Of a DNA stretch of 13,514 nucleotides, positions 13,233 to 13,514 are shown piece by piece (positions within the stretch are counted from its first letter, which is position 1; the number at the start of each line of letters is the position of its first letter). The notes beneath the pieces were generated by a model. That model did not search any database. It was not told the DNA's origin and saw nothing but the letters and a program-made list of their open reading frames with translations. The position numbers and the translations under genes are program-made. Origin of the DNA: Acidobacteriota bacterium (GTDB taxonomy: Bacteria; Acidobacteriota; Vicinamibacteria; Vicinamibacterales; SCN-69-37); assembly GCA_021824055.1 (NCBI GenBank), contig JAKALV010000065.1:1-13514 (forward strand). Direction: 5' to 3'.

Positions 13233-13514
13233 TACGCCGCGCGGCGGCCGCGACCGACGGTCCACGCGATCAGGCCGCCCATGACCGCCAGCGCCGCGAC
13301 GAGCGCGCCGCCGAACAGCCAGAGCGTGCGATACAGGATCGAGTCGCGCTCCATGGTCATCTCCATCACGAGCGGCGTGCCGAGACGACGATCCTTCAGC
13401 CATTGTTCCCAAGTGAGGATGTTGCCGCGTTCGGGCGCGAGCGGCTTCTGCGTCTCGAGATCGCGCACGTTGTGCGACACGATCTTGCTCGGCAGATGGA
13501 GTTTGAAACCGACG
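13232..13514 (-). CDS. C-terminal part of a membrane-anchored protein, cut by the window edge
   Basis: The frame is open from the window end to a TAG stop at 13232-13234, giving 93 residues; the start lies beyond 13514. The visible part begins GFKLHLPSKIVSHNVRDLET, continues with NILTWEQWLKDRR and LVMEMTMERDSILY, then one transmembrane helix (LWLFGGALVAALAVMGGLIAW) and a short basic tail GRGRRAA. An extracytoplasmic beta domain ending in a C-terminal anchor with a positive tail, cytoplasm-facing, is the likely topology. The order lPxKIxxHN, then a TW strand, then a C-terminal helix faintly recalls LppM-like domains; this is weak. The in-frame GTG at 13480 is not needed as a start because the pattern continues upstream. 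The stop codon abuts the palindromic element. Confidence 0.7.
   Translation of the reverse strand, partial: VGFKLHLPSKIVSHNVRDLETQKPLAPERGNILTWEQWLKDRRLGTPLVMEMTMERDSILYRTLWLFGGALVAALAVMGGLIAWTVGRGRRAA

Overview
The window is GC-rich, densely coded bacterial chromosome, about 13.5 kb with eleven complete genes and one partial gene at each edge. The best taxonomic clue is the 8509-9588 gene, a von Willebrand A protein of the type first described from Acidobacteria. A large secreted carboxypeptidase-regulatory-like (beta-sandwich) protein, a TonB-family protein and many GTG starts fit the same phylum. I infer Acidobacteriota, possibly a Vicinamibacteria-type lineage. This rests on gene content only; there is no rRNA gene.

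Left part (1-5241) reads leftward. ino1 (myo-inositol-1-phosphate synthase), acs (acetyl-CoA synthetase), an unrecognised 259-aa protein and a LolD/MacB-type ABC ATPase run head to tail with gaps of 25, 2 and 62 bp, so they probably form one operon. An AT-rich 179-bp gap holding a perfect 16-bp palindrome separates them from a secreted-protein gene cut by the window edge.

Middle (5267-6560): a small methyltransferase-like gene diverges from ino1 across only 25 bp and overlaps the 3' end of a convergent short-chain dehydrogenase gene by 17 bp. Next (6613-9588) is a tight three-gene rightward operon: a TonB-family protein with an unusual N-terminal helix-turn-helix, a two-helix membrane protein with an FxLYD-like domain, and a signal-bearing VWA protein. 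Gaps are 4 bp and a 1-nt stop/start overlap. This trio looks like an envelope module and is the best candidate here for an undescribed system.

Right part: a 206-bp spacer with two different heptamer tandem repeats, a leftward ZIP metal transporter, a rightward two-BON-domain periplasmic protein, and a 682-aa secreted multi-domain protein whose last 35 codons lie inside a 116-bp two-tiered palindrome (13117-13232). That palindrome looks like a small non-autonomous mobile element of REP/MITE type. It sits exactly between this gene and a convergent partial membrane-protein gene.

Several genes that head transcription units (at 227, 5241, 5267, 6560, 10526 and 11176) have a TANNNT-like hexamer 6-9 nt before the start codon and no clear Shine-Dalgarno, whereas downstream operon genes such as 7760 and 8509 have purine-rich ribosome-binding sites. 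This suggests leaderless transcripts are common in this organism. All functional calls come from reading motifs by eye; no database search was possible.
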